A DNA stretch of 13,972 nt. It comes from Candidatus Woesearchaeota archaeon. GTDB lineage: Archaea; Nanobdellota; Nanobdellia; SCGC-AAA011-G17; GW2011-AR17. Under the pieces are notes generated by a model. That model was not told where the DNA came from. It saw only the letters and a program-made list of their open reading frames with translations, and ran no database searches. A program made the position numbers and the translations under genes. This document shows positions 6,930 through 13,970 of this stretch, piece after piece. The number at the start of each line of letters is the position of its first letter. Position 1 is the first letter of the stretch. The stretch lies in the NCBI GenBank assembly GCA_016211095.1, contig JACQSW010000129.1, positions 1-13,972 on the forward strand, given 5' to 3'.

Positions 6930-9900
6930 ATGGAATTAACAAGAAATTTTAAAGAAATTTCAAAAGAAAATGTTGCCTTGGCAGGCGGGAAAGGTGCTTC
7001 TTTGGGAGAAATGACCCAAGCAGGCATTCCTGTTCCAGAATGTTTCGTTGTCTTGTCAACTGCTTTTGATAGATTTATTGAAGAAACAGATTTGAATGTA
7101 GAAATTGATGCAATCTTAGACCAAATTAATTATCAAGAGATGCATACAGTTGAAAATGCATCTGAAGAAATAAATGCGTTAATCCTAAATGCGGAAATGC
7201 CAAAAGATATCGCAGACGAAATACTGGTTGGTCATAAGAAGTTGGGAGAAAAGTTTGTTGCAGTCAGAAGTTCTGCCACATCCGAGGACAGCTCAACTGC
7301 TGCTTGGGCTGGGCAGCTTGAAAGTTATCTTAACACAACCAAAAAAGATATTTTAGGAAATGTTAAGAAGTGTTGGGCTTCTCTGTTTACGCCGAGAGCA
7401 ATTTTTTACAGAAAAGAAAAAAATTTGCATAACCAAAAAATTTCTGTTGCTGTAGTTGTTCAAAAAATGGTTAATAGCGAATCTTCGGGCATTGCTTTTT
7501 CAGTTCACCCAGTAACCCAAGATGCTAACCAGCTTATTATAGAAGCGGGGTTTGGTTTAGGTGAAGCAATTGTGTCTGGTCAAATAACTCCTGACAGTTA
7601 TGTTGTTGAAAAAGAGCCGAGAAGGATAATTGATAAAAATGTGGTTATACAAGAAAGGGGGTTGTACAGAAAGCCCGAAGGTGGAAACGAATGGCGAACT
7701 CTAACAAAAAAGGTTGGAGAAAAACAGGTATTATCAGACCAAGCGATATTAGAGCTAACAAAAATCATTCTTCAAATCGAACAGCATTACTCTTTTCCTT
7801 GCGACATAGAATGGGCCAGAGAAAAAAGCAAGTTCTATATTGTTCAAAGTCGGCCGATTACAACCTTAAAAAAAGAGAGCCCGCCTTCTATTGCTTCAGC
7901 CAGAATTATTGATAATTTTCTTAAGACTCTGTCTAATGATTCGATTTATCCTATCCGGGGGCCAATTTCTCCCCTTATGTGCGGAGTAAGCTGGACACCG
8001 AACAAAGAATGTTTTACAAACGAACCAATAAGCTTGTTTTTTGTCAATAAAGGAAGGGAGACCCTTGTATTGGTAAGTAAGGAAAAATGGTATAAGCATG
8101 CAACAGATGTGTTTTCTCAATATTTACAAAAAAAAATTAGTATTAAACAATTAAAAAATGCATATGAAAAATCAGAAAAAGAAATAGAATTGCTTTACAA
8201 AAAAGTTTTGTTTAGTGATCTTGCTAAGCTGTCGGAAAAAGAATTAATATCTTTATCTTTAAAAGTTGCAAAAGAGTTGAGCTTTGTTGTAGGAAGAACC
8301 GTCTACACAGAAATTTTTGATAAAGGTGTAATAACTAATGTTTTGGGAGAAAGGGAAGGTTTAACTGACTTAATTTGGGACAAATCAACCAGTCTTTCAC
8401 TTGAATCTTTTGAAACAAGGAGAATGAAATATATTCTTCAATTGTTATCCCACACTAAAAACGTAAATGATGTCGTTAAGAAAGTTCTTTTTGCATACAC
8501 AGACTACTCCTTCCCAAAAAAAGAGGAAGAGATAATCAAAGAGCTTCGTTCAATTAAGTCCGAAATTAAGTATCATCAAGCAAAAATTAAAGAGAAATAT
8601 GCACAAATAGCCAAAAGCCAGAGAGAATATGATCAATGGCTGCGCTCTCTAAGCAAAGAAAATCTAAGAATAGCCAAATACATAAATTTTGTAATGCGCC
8701 TAAGGGATGTCAGAAAGGATATTCTTGCTAAAGCGCAGGCTTCAACAGCCTATTTAGCAAGAGAACTATTTCTTCGCGCTAATGTCCCATTAAAATTTGC
8801 TTATGCCTTACAACCGGGAGAATTGGCTCAAGGGGTTGATTGGATAAAAAGAAATAAAACAGAGATTATAAAACGTACCGAGGGGGTAGCATTTCTTTTA
8901 AGCCCTGACGGTAAGATAGAAGTTGAAACTGTTAATTTTAAAGAGGTTGTTGCTCGTTTTGAGAAAATTATAAATGAAAAACGTTCAAATTCAAATACGC
9001 TTAAAGGTCAGACAGCCTGCCCTGGAACTAAGAGCGGCACTGTCAGAGTCGTCCTTGATCCGCATAAAGCAAAAAATTTTGAAGAAGGGGATATACTTGT
9101 AACTTCAATGACGCGGCCAGAATTCGTGCCCCTCATGAAGAAAGCAGGCGCAGTTATAACCAACGAAGGAGGAATAACTTCTCACGCGGCAATACTCTCA
9201 AGAGAGCTCAAAATACCCTGCGTAATAGGCACAATTGTGGCGACCCAAATACTAAAAGACGGCGACATCGTAGAGGTAGACGCAACGAACGGTATCGTAA
9301 AAATTTTTGGAAGCGAAAAGATTGCGGATAAATTCATCCGATTAACACAAAATTTGGAGCTTTACCCACCAATTTATAGTTGCTCCCTGTTTATGCAAAT
9401 GATTGCTGGATCAATTTACGGAAAATATTACAAATATTCTTCTAATGCGCCCTACTTAATAACGATGAAAGAAAATAAAGATTCTAAGGGATTTGTTACA
9501 CAAACTATATTTACAGATATAGCAAAAGAAATTTTTGCAAAATATTGGAACAACCCCAACTTTTTGACAAAGAACAGGAAAAAAATTAACCAATATAGCA
9601 AGATTTTAGACCAAGCTTATTCAAAATGTAGTAATAATTATGCATCCACTGCCAATTTGGCAGCGCTTATTCCCTTATCAAAAAATGCGAGACACACTTT
9701 TAGGCAATTCAACACATTAGTATGGTTTACTGTCCATTTTAATGAAGAGTTTTGTCGTAGCTTATTAGAATATCACAAGATTGGTATTTCAGCAGATAGG
9801 CTTAAAGAGATATGGAAGAATGCAACAACACCCGCATTTGACTCTTTCGAAAAAAGACGCCTTAAATACATACTAAAACTAATAAATGAAAAGACCTCGT

Positions 9901-10784
9901 GGCTAAGCGTTGCAGAAAAATGCCAATACTTCTATGCCAATTATGATAAAATTGCTAATTTAGAAAAAGCCAAAGAGGAACTTTATAAAGAATATGGGAG
10001 GCTCACACAAAACCAAGTGCGTGATTTGATAAAAAAGGAGAAAGAAGAACAAAAAAAGCGAGTATTGAGCCATAAGAAGTGGTTTAAGTCTCTTGATAAA
10101 AAAGAACAAAAGCTCGTTAATTACTTGCAAGAAGTTATATGGCTAAGGGATGTAAGGAAAGATGTTGTTAGCAAAGTATTAACTATTACTTATCGTGTAG
10201 CACAAAGACTTTTTAGGGAAGTTGATTTGGATGAGCGCCTTATACCTTACTATTCAGTTGATGAGGTATCGCGCGGCTTAGGCTATTTAACCAAAAATAA
10301 AGAAAATATCCTCAAACGGCCAGCAGGCATATCAATGCTTTTGACGATGGACAGCGATGCCCCACCAGAATTTGAATACGGGACCTATGAATTAACAAGG
10401 GATAAGCTCGAAAAATATTACAAAGAAAATCTTGTAAAAACTGAAATAAAAAATTTAAAAGAAATCAGTGGCGAAGTTGCTTGTCAAGGAAAAGTGCGTG
10501 GGCACGTTAGGATTGTTACTAACCCATCTAAAACGAAAAATTTTAAACAAGGCGACATCTTAGTTACAGCGATGACCCGCCCGGAGTTTGTTCCCTTAAT
10601 GAAGAAAGCCGCAGCTGTAATAACAGATGAAGGGGGGATAACATCACATGCAGCAATTGTGTCTAGAGAATTAAAGGTGCCTTGTATTATAGGAACTAAA
10701 TTTTCAAGCACTATCTTGAAAGATGGAGATTTCGTTGAAGTAGATGCAAACAAGGGCATAGTAAGAATATTAAGGAGGGTGTAA
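6930..10784 (+). CDS. PEP synthase/rifampin phosphotransferase-like protein with duplicated phosphohistidine modules
   Basis: A 1284-residue dikinase-type phosphotransferase. Residues 1-313 form a PPDK_N ATP-binding domain: GGKGASLGEM (19-28), VRSSATSEDS with R113, and the closing DIEW...VQSRPIT with R308. Next come two homologous modules, about 325-785 and 797-1284. Each is a largely helical region (shared SFExRRxKYIL at 493 and 972; LRDVRKD at 591 and 1072) followed by a swivelling phosphohistidine domain (GGITSHAA, with catalytic His752 and His1240). The PEP/pyruvate TIM barrel of PpsA and PPDK is absent. Residues 1-785 alone match the ATP-binding/acceptor/His plan of rifampin phosphotransferase, so the family's expected action is ATP to AMP + Pi with the beta-phosphate passed through His to an acceptor. 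Here one ATP domain would serve two His domains. The acceptor is unknown, and true PEP synthase activity is unlikely without the barrel. It is cytosolic, with no signal or membrane segment. It is coupled to the downstream phosphatase gene. Confidence 0.9.
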   Translation: MELTRNFKEISKENVALAGGKGASLGEMTQAGIPVPECFVVLSTAFDRFIEETDLNVEIDAILDQINYQEMHTVENASEEINALILNAEMPKDIADEILVGHKKLGEKFVAVRSSATSEDSSTAAWAGQLESYLNTTKKDILGNVKKCWASLFTPRAIFYRKEKNLHNQKISVAVVVQKMVNSESSGIAFSVHPVTQDANQLIIEAGFGLGEAIVSGQITPDSYVVEKEPRRIIDKNVVIQERGLYRKPEGGNEWRTLTKKVGEKQVLSDQAILELTKIILQIEQHYSFPCDIEWAREKSKFYIVQSRPITTLKKESPPSIASARIIDNFLKTLSNDSIYPIRGPISPLMCGVSWTPNKECFTNEPISLFFVNKGRETLVLVSKEKWYKHATDVFSQYLQKKISIKQLKNAYEKSEKEIELLYKKVLFSDLAKLSEKELISLSLKVAKELSFVVGRTVYTEIFDKGVITNVLGEREGLTDLIWDKSTSLSLESFETRRMKYILQLLSHTKNVNDVVKKVLFAYTDYSFPKKEEEIIKELRSIKSEIKYHQAKIKEKYAQIAKSQREYDQWLRSLSKENLRIAKYINFVMRLRDVRKDILAKAQASTAYLARELFLRANVPLKFAYALQPGELAQGVDWIKRNKTEIIKRTEGVAFLLSPDGKIEVETVNFKEVVARFEKIINEKRSNSNTLKGQTACPGTKSGTVRVVLDPHKAKNFEEGDILVTSMTRPEFVPLMKKAGAVITNEGGITSHAAILSRELKIPCVIGTIVATQILKDGDIVEVDATNGIVKIFGSEKIADKFIRLTQNLELYPPIYSCSLFMQMIAGSIYGKYYKYSSNAPYLITMKENKDSKGFVTQTIFTDIAKEIFAKYWNNPNFLTKNRKKINQYSKILDQAYSKCSNNYASTANLAALIPLSKNARHTFRQFNTLVWFTVHFNEEFCRSLLEYHKIGISADRLKEIWKNATTPAFDSFEKRRLKYILKLINEKTSWLSVAEKCQYFYANYDKIANLEKAKEELYKEYGRLTQNQVRDLIKKEKEEQKKRVLSHKKWFKSLDKKEQKLVNYLQEVIWLRDVRKDVVSKVLTITYRVAQRLFREVDLDERLIPYYSVDEVSRGLGYLTKNKENILKRPAGISMLLTMDSDAPPEFEYGTYELTRDKLEKYYKENLVKTEIKNLKEISGEVACQGKVRGHVRIVTNPSKTKNFKQGDILVTAMTRPEFVPLMKKAAAVITDEGGITSHAAIVSRELKVPCIIGTKFSSTILKDGDFVEVDANKGIVRILRRV
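7902..9284 (+). repeat. Duplicated module, copy 1 (helical region + His domain)
   Basis: This covers residues about 325-785. It aligns by eye with copy 2 at an offset of 479-488 residues: SFETRR/SFEKRR, the LRDVRKD pair, the GVAFLLSPDG/GISMLLTMDS segment, and nearly identical His domains (both contain DILVT, MTRPEFVPLMKKA and EGGITSHAAI). Boundaries are approximate. Confidence 0.8.
9318..10784 (+). repeat. Duplicated module, copy 2 (helical region + His domain)
   Basis: This covers residues about 797-1284, homologous to copy 1. The helical halves have diverged far more than the His domains, suggesting strong constraint on the phosphohistidine domain and divergence of acceptor binding. No second ATP-binding domain precedes it. 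Confidence 0.8.
10773..10781 (+). promoter_or_regulatory. Strong Shine-Dalgarno site for the histidine phosphatase gene
   Basis: AGGAGGGTG ends directly before the TAA stop of the phosphotransferase gene and 4 nt before the ATG at 10786. It fixes that start and argues for coupled translation from one mRNA. Confidence 0.75.
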
Positions 10785-10785
10785 G

Positions 10786-11793
10786 ATGGAAAAAAGATTT
10801 TTTGTAACGAGGCATTCAAAGAAACCAAAAGGGGAAGACATTGAATCAAAGGAGTATAAGGGTATTTCTAAAAGCGGAGTTGACTTAGCAAGGCAATCTG
10901 CAACCAACATTTTAGAAACTATTGAAAGAAGCCCTCCAGGGGCAGTTATATTCCTTGGTGGGGTGTCTGAAGAACCAAGAACGCGATCAACAGCAGAAGT
11001 TTATGGCGATCAATTAAAAAAATTACTTTCAGATAGAAAAGACGAGTATATTGTTATAACTAAAATAGATATAGCAAAAGAGCAGGGTTACACCAAGATA
11101 ATACAACAAATAAAAGACGTTATAGACAAAAACCCTGATAAAAAAATAATTGTGGACATTCCGTTATTTATTAAAAACATCGCACAAAAAAGTGAAGGAT
11201 GGCTGACAAAAGAAGGAAAACCCGCCCCTTACACCATAAAACTTCTCGAAAAAACGAAAGGTGATCAATCAGAAGCAGAAAAGTACTGGATTGAAAACCA
11301 AGGCGAAATAGACGGATTAAAAGGCCCTAAACCTCTTGAAGTTGCAAAAAAATATGAAGAAGGAATAAACAGGCTGGAGCAATTTGCAAGAAAATATATT
11401 GGAAACAGGCCATGCATAACAGGATTAGTAGGGCATAGTTGGGGGCTAGACGCTTACTTAACCTACCTTGTCGGGGAAGGAAAAATCGATTTACCGAACT
11501 TTGAAAAAGTAAGTTTGGGAAAAGGAATAATTAAGGAAACAGAAATGGCTTCAGTTAAAATAACACCAGAAATGACAACAATAACTTACAGAGAAAAAGA
11601 AACACGGAAAAAAACACTTGAACACATAATCGGTTTAGTTGCAATTGGTGCCTTATTTGCCTCAACCTTTTTCTTTTCAGACATAACCGGAAATGCAATT
11701 GGCGCTTCTAATATAGGGGCTAATTTTTTTTTGTTTTGGTTCGCCGGAATTGCCATAGCTTGCGCATTAATTTTGGTTCGTTTAAAAAAATAA
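10786..11793 (+). CDS. Histidine-phosphatase-superfamily protein with C-terminal membrane hairpin
   Basis: A 335-residue protein with the phosphoglycerate mutase/histidine phosphatase signature. The N-terminal T-R9-H10-S motif supplies the phospho-accepting His. 'PRTRSTAEVYGDQL' with R67 fits the second phosphate-binding arginine, and 'GLVGHSWGLDAYL' supplies the second catalytic His (H217). The usual general-acid Glu is not obvious, and residues 80-205 carry a long charged helical insertion. Two hydrophobic segments near 280-298 and 312-331, joined by 'SDITGNAIG', form a C-terminal membrane hairpin ending in basic VRLKK. The catalytic domain lacks a signal peptide and should face the cytoplasm. 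The ATG lies one base after the stop of the phosphotransferase gene. Because both proteins work through phosphohistidine, they may act as opposing enzymes on one substrate (inference). The substrate could be a protein, a small molecule or a membrane metabolite. Confidence 0.82.
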   Translation: MEKRFFVTRHSKKPKGEDIESKEYKGISKSGVDLARQSATNILETIERSPPGAVIFLGGVSEEPRTRSTAEVYGDQLKKLLSDRKDEYIVITKIDIAKEQGYTKIIQQIKDVIDKNPDKKIIVDIPLFIKNIAQKSEGWLTKEGKPAPYTIKLLEKTKGDQSEAEKYWIENQGEIDGLKGPKPLEVAKKYEEGINRLEQFARKYIGNRPCITGLVGHSWGLDAYLTYLVGEGKIDLPNFEKVSLGKGIIKETEMASVKITPEMTTITYREKETRKKTLEHIIGLVAIGALFASTFFFSDITGNAIGASNIGANFFLFWFAGIAIACALILVRLKK

Positions 11794-11826
11794 AAATTTT
11801 TAAGTCTTTAAATTTCAGATTTTTTT
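11792..11826. terminator. AT-rich convergent termination region
   Basis: The gap between the convergent phosphatase gene and the paralog array contains AAAAATTTTT at 11792-11801 and a T7 run at 11820-11826, which lies inside the 3' end of the opposing gene. A-rich plus-strand sequence at 11784-11796 gives T-runs on the minus strand. Together these can terminate transcription from both sides. Confidence 0.4.
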
Positions 11827-12165
11827 GTAAAAATTGAAGATGTCTCCTGCGCTTAGCTTTTCTAGCAATCTTTTGTCTGGTGAGCGGATTGTGCAGTGTG
11901 CCATTCTCCAGCCAATTGCAGTTGTTTCAGATTTTGTTATTTCGGCAACGCAGTTCTCTGCTTCATCTAACAAGGACATGCCTTCGGAAGTGAGGGATTT
12001 TAATTCTAAAAAAATGTGTTTGGCATGGTCGAATGCGTGATGCCCATCTATTTTCCCTATTTTGAGTTTGAGTGGATTCTCCTTTGTTCCTTTGATGTAC
12101 GCGCCAAAATGCCAAGCCCAAACTTTTTCAAACTCAAAATGGTTGAAGCCCTGGTTGTAGCTGGT

Positions 12166-12168
12166 TTA
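12166..12168 (-). other. Premature TAA in the third paralog
   Basis: TAA sits between ATC and ACC codons, where the first paralog has ATT CAA ACA. Flanking codons align on both sides without gaps, so a point substitution is the simplest explanation. Confidence 0.75.
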
Positions 12169-12485
12169 GATTAAAGTCGCTAAGAAATAGCCTAAATCAA
12201 TTTTATTTCCTGCTTGCTCTGAGTAACCAGTCCAATCTGGGATGACAAATTTTTTGTTAAAACTTTTTATTGTTTCAGGTTTAATTTGGTAGGTTTGTAA
12301 GTCTTCTCGGGTTTCAACAAAAAAATAATTGTATTTCTTATCCCACGAGATTCCACACCCCCAATGAGTTTTTTCTACTATTCGATTAAAGTAAGCTAGC
12401 AATTCGTCAACAACGGCTTCTTCGCTTTGGATGACTTGTAACTTTTTTTCTTCAACTGGTTTTTCAGGTTTTTGGAATACTTGTT

Positions 12486-12495
12486 CTAGTCCCAT
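12486..12495 (-). other. 10-bp overlap between second and third paralogs
   Basis: The coding strand reads ATGGGACTAG. ATG starts the third paralog (MGL) while TGG GAC TAG ends the second (W D stop). It is the same overlap as at 13316-13325 and is preceded here by six A residues. No Shine-Dalgarno sequence is seen, so reinitiation after termination is the likely way to translate the next gene. Confidence 0.85.
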
Positions 12496-13325
12496 TTTTT
12501 GTTTCGTAATCTTCCTATATGGAAAGAGTTGTCTTCTCCAAATACAACTTGCTCTCTTACAGATTCCAAAATTTCTTGTTTTTGTGAATAGACTTTGCAG
12601 TTCTTAATCTGCCGCCAACCAAATTCTTGTCCATGGTGGTTTGTAATTTCAATCGACCCATTCTTGGCGTAACCAAAGTTGGAATTTCCTTCAAGGGTTG
12701 TTATTTTGATAACCCCGTTGTTGGCATAATTAAAGTTATGGTTTCCTTCTAACTTTTTTATTTTGGCAGAAAACTCGTTGCTCAATTGAAAGTTGCATGA
12801 TCCTTTTAAATGTGTTATGGCAACAGAAAAATTATGGGCCTGGTCAAAGTGGTAGTCGCCATCTAGCTTTTTGATTTTGGCAGAAAAATATTGTGCATAG
12901 ATAAAGTTGTTGGTTCCCCTCATTGTGCTTATGTTTATCTTTATTGGATTTGATTTTGTCCCTTGCAAAAGAATCCCAAAGCCACCAACATCGACTTCCC
13001 CAAACCCAAAATTGTTATACCCTTGTTGATAGCTTGCGTGCATCATTGCTGAGAGATCTAAGGACAAATAGGTTAGTTCATCTTGTTTCATTCTTGCTTT
13101 TTCGTAAAATTTCCTAATTAGTTTAGGACTGATTTTGTAGCTTTGCAAAAGATTTGGAATTGTATTCAAATAGGATTTACATGCATTAAACCCTTCTACT
13201 CCATCATGACTTTTTTCAAAAAATCTGAACAGATCATCAAGGATAGCTTCTTCACTAACAATTACCTGTAACTTTTTTTCTTCTTCAGGTTTTTCTGGTT
13301 TTCCAAAAACGTTTTCTAGTCCCAT
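12486..13325 (-). CDS. Repeat-containing paralog 2 (19-residue solenoid-like repeats), unknown function
   Basis: A 279-residue protein I do not recognise. I start it at the ATG at 13325 (MGLENVF) because both paralogs begin this way; the longer upstream frame merely overlaps the previous gene. Residues 1-40 are a charged helical segment (EKPEEEKKLQVIVSEEAILDD). Residues about 85-127 hold the shared core 'LSAMMHASYQQGYNNFGFG...LLQGTKSNP'. Residues 128-245 are tandem 19-residue repeats with consensus S-x-x-I-x-x-L-x-G-x-x-N-F-x-Y-A-x-N-x. The glycine recurs exactly at 137, 156, 175, 194, 213 and 232, and an aromatic follows four residues later in the first five. This spacing suits a beta-solenoid. 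The FGW...NCKVYS motif caps the repeats. The protein is cytosolic by sequence, with no signal or membrane segment. It is the middle gene of the overlapping array. A binding or scaffold role is conceivable but unsupported. Confidence 0.78.
   Translation of the reverse strand: MGLENVFGKPEKPEEEKKLQVIVSEEAILDDLFRFFEKSHDGVEGFNACKSYLNTIPNLLQSYKISPKLIRKFYEKARMKQDELTYLSLDLSAMMHASYQQGYNNFGFGEVDVGGFGILLQGTKSNPIKINISTMRGTNNFIYAQYFSAKIKKLDGDYHFDQAHNFSVAITHLKGSCNFQLSNEFSAKIKKLEGNHNFNYANNGVIKITTLEGNSNFGYAKNGSIEITNHHGQEFGWRQIKNCKVYSQKQEILESVREQVVFGEDNSFHIGRLRNKKWD
12591..12944 (-). repeat. Six 19-residue (57-bp) coding repeats
   Basis: These encode residues 128-245 of paralog 2. Units two and four share SAKIKKL-D/E-G and are also close in DNA (both contain ATTTTGGCAGAAAA on the plus strand), suggesting fairly recent internal duplication. 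The corresponding region is much shorter in the first paralog (one to two units) and intermediate in the third. Confidence 0.8.
13316..13325 (-). other. 10-bp overlap between first and second paralogs
   Basis: ATGGGACTAG again contains both the next start and the previous stop (W D stop). Eight A residues precede the TGG codon, creating an A_AAA_AAA heptamer in the frame of the first paralog. A -1 slip there would enter the frame of the second paralog exactly at its ATG. Confidence 0.85.
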
Positions 13326-13936
13326 TTTTTTTGTGGCAAATTGCCGTAAATGAATTGGTTGGTTTCTTTTCCTAGGGGGCCTATATTTACAATGTAGGCT
13401 GATTTTTGCTTTCTTATTGGTTTCTTGTTTGGAAAGTATACTTGGCAGTCCCTCATGCCCCAACCAAAAGAGGTGAGATCTTTGATGATTGATATTTCGA
13501 TGCGGCAATGCTTTGCACAAACAAAACTTTGCCCTTGAAGTAATTTTTTTATTTTGAGCGTGAGTTTATTGCCTTTTTTGCCTTCTAAAAAAGCGCCAAA
13601 ACAATCAGCATTTATTGTTTCGAATTCGAAATAGTTGTTGCCTTGGTTGTAGCTTGTTTGAATCAAAGCGGAGAGGAATAGCCCTTTTTCTTGGGTGCCT
13701 TTCTTGATGTTTTCATTAATTTTTTGTATAGCCTCAGGTGGAATGTTAAGACCTTTAAGGTTAAGGGCGGCGGATGTGTAGTAAGCATGCCAATTGTTGT
13801 AGCAAGGTGGGGTTTTGTTAAAATAGCCTAATAAGGATGCTAACAGTTTGTCTAATTCGCTTTCTTTGGTATTGATTATCTGCAGTTTTTCTTCTCGTAT
13901 TAGTTCTTGTTTTTGGAAAATCTTTTCTAAGCCCAT
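13316..13936 (-). CDS. Repeat-containing paralog 1, unknown function
   Basis: A 206-residue protein of the same unrecognised family and the first gene of the array. I chose the ATG at 13936 (MGLEKIFQKQ): the paralogs start at the same point and a TATA box lies about 30 nt before it. The upstream in-frame TTG at 13954 would fall before the predicted transcript start. It contains the shared N-terminal charged segment (EEKLQIINTKESELDKLL), the core 'LSALIQTSYNQGNNYFEFETI' region (about 88-108) and a short solenoid-like part (about 125-168: KLTLKIKKLLQGQSFVCAKHC, RIEISII), closed by FGWGMRDCQVYF. It ends in KKWD, overlapping the next start. It has fewer repeats than paralog 2, so repeat number varies within the array. 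No catalytic motif, signal peptide or membrane segment is visible. Confidence 0.78.
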   Translation of the reverse strand: MGLEKIFQKQELIREEKLQIINTKESELDKLLASLLGYFNKTPPCYNNWHAYYTSAALNLKGLNIPPEAIQKINENIKKGTQEKGLFLSALIQTSYNQGNNYFEFETINADCFGAFLEGKKGNKLTLKIKKLLQGQSFVCAKHCRIEISIIKDLTSFGWGMRDCQVYFPNKKPIRKQKSAYIVNIGPLGKETNQFIYGNLPQKKWD

Positions 13937-13961
13937 CAATTTTGTTATTTTCAAGTGGAGA

Positions 13962-13970
13962 TTATATAAA
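13962..13970 (-). promoter_or_regulatory. TATA box for the paralog array
   Basis: The minus strand reads TTTATATAA, centred about 30 nt before the ATG at 13936. This gives a leaderless or nearly leaderless transcript and marks this gene as the first of the array. Only two bases remain upstream in the window, so any BRE is not visible in full. Confidence 0.6.

Larger units (their letters stand above)
11815..12495 (-). pseudogene. Third paralog of the repeat-protein array, interrupted by an in-frame TAA
   Basis: The reading frame from the ATG at 12495 encodes 109 residues and meets TAA at 12166-12168. The same frame then stays open for 116 more residues, to TGA at 11815-11817. The continuation is clearly homologous to the paralogs: after the stop it reads TSYNQGFNHFEFEKV against TSYNQGNNYFEFETI in the first paralog. 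The residue at the stop is Gln (CAA) there, so one C-to-T change explains it. The intact protein would have about 226 residues: the shared N-terminal MGLExVF...EEKKLQVI domain, roughly two to three solenoid-like repeats (GTKENPLKLKI, IDGHHAFDHAKHI, SEGMSLLDEAENC), and the IGWRMAHCTIRSPDKR end motif. It lacks the KKWD terminus of the other two, as expected for the last gene. It could be a recent pseudogene, a truncated 109-residue protein, a readthrough case or a sequencing error. Confidence 0.75.

Noticed and set aside
9005..9310. Higher GC in the first phosphohistidine domain (roughly 40-48% by hand count in sampled lines) than in the flanking helical regions
   Set aside because: The second His domain shows a similar rise. 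It follows from conserved Gly/Ala/Arg/Pro content rather than recent transfer or gene conversion.
11834..12040. A 68-codon plus-strand open frame downstream of the histidine phosphatase gene
   Set aside because: It lies antisense to the continuation of the third paralog, which shows clear protein homology on the minus strand. The plus-strand product has no recognisable features.
12591..12944. 57-bp repeated DNA considered as a CRISPR-like or other DNA repeat array
   Set aside because: The repeats are diverged in sequence, in frame and without spacers. They are coding repeats of a solenoid-like protein.
13326..13520. A 65-residue N-terminal extension of paralog 2 starting at 13520
   Set aside because: It overlaps the coding end of paralog 1 out of frame. 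All paralogs start at MGLE, so the ATG at 13325 is the sensible start.
13937..13954. TTG start at 13954 for paralog 1
   Set aside because: The TATA box at 13962-13970 predicts transcription starting near 13939, downstream of that TTG. The paralogs begin at the MGLE equivalent.
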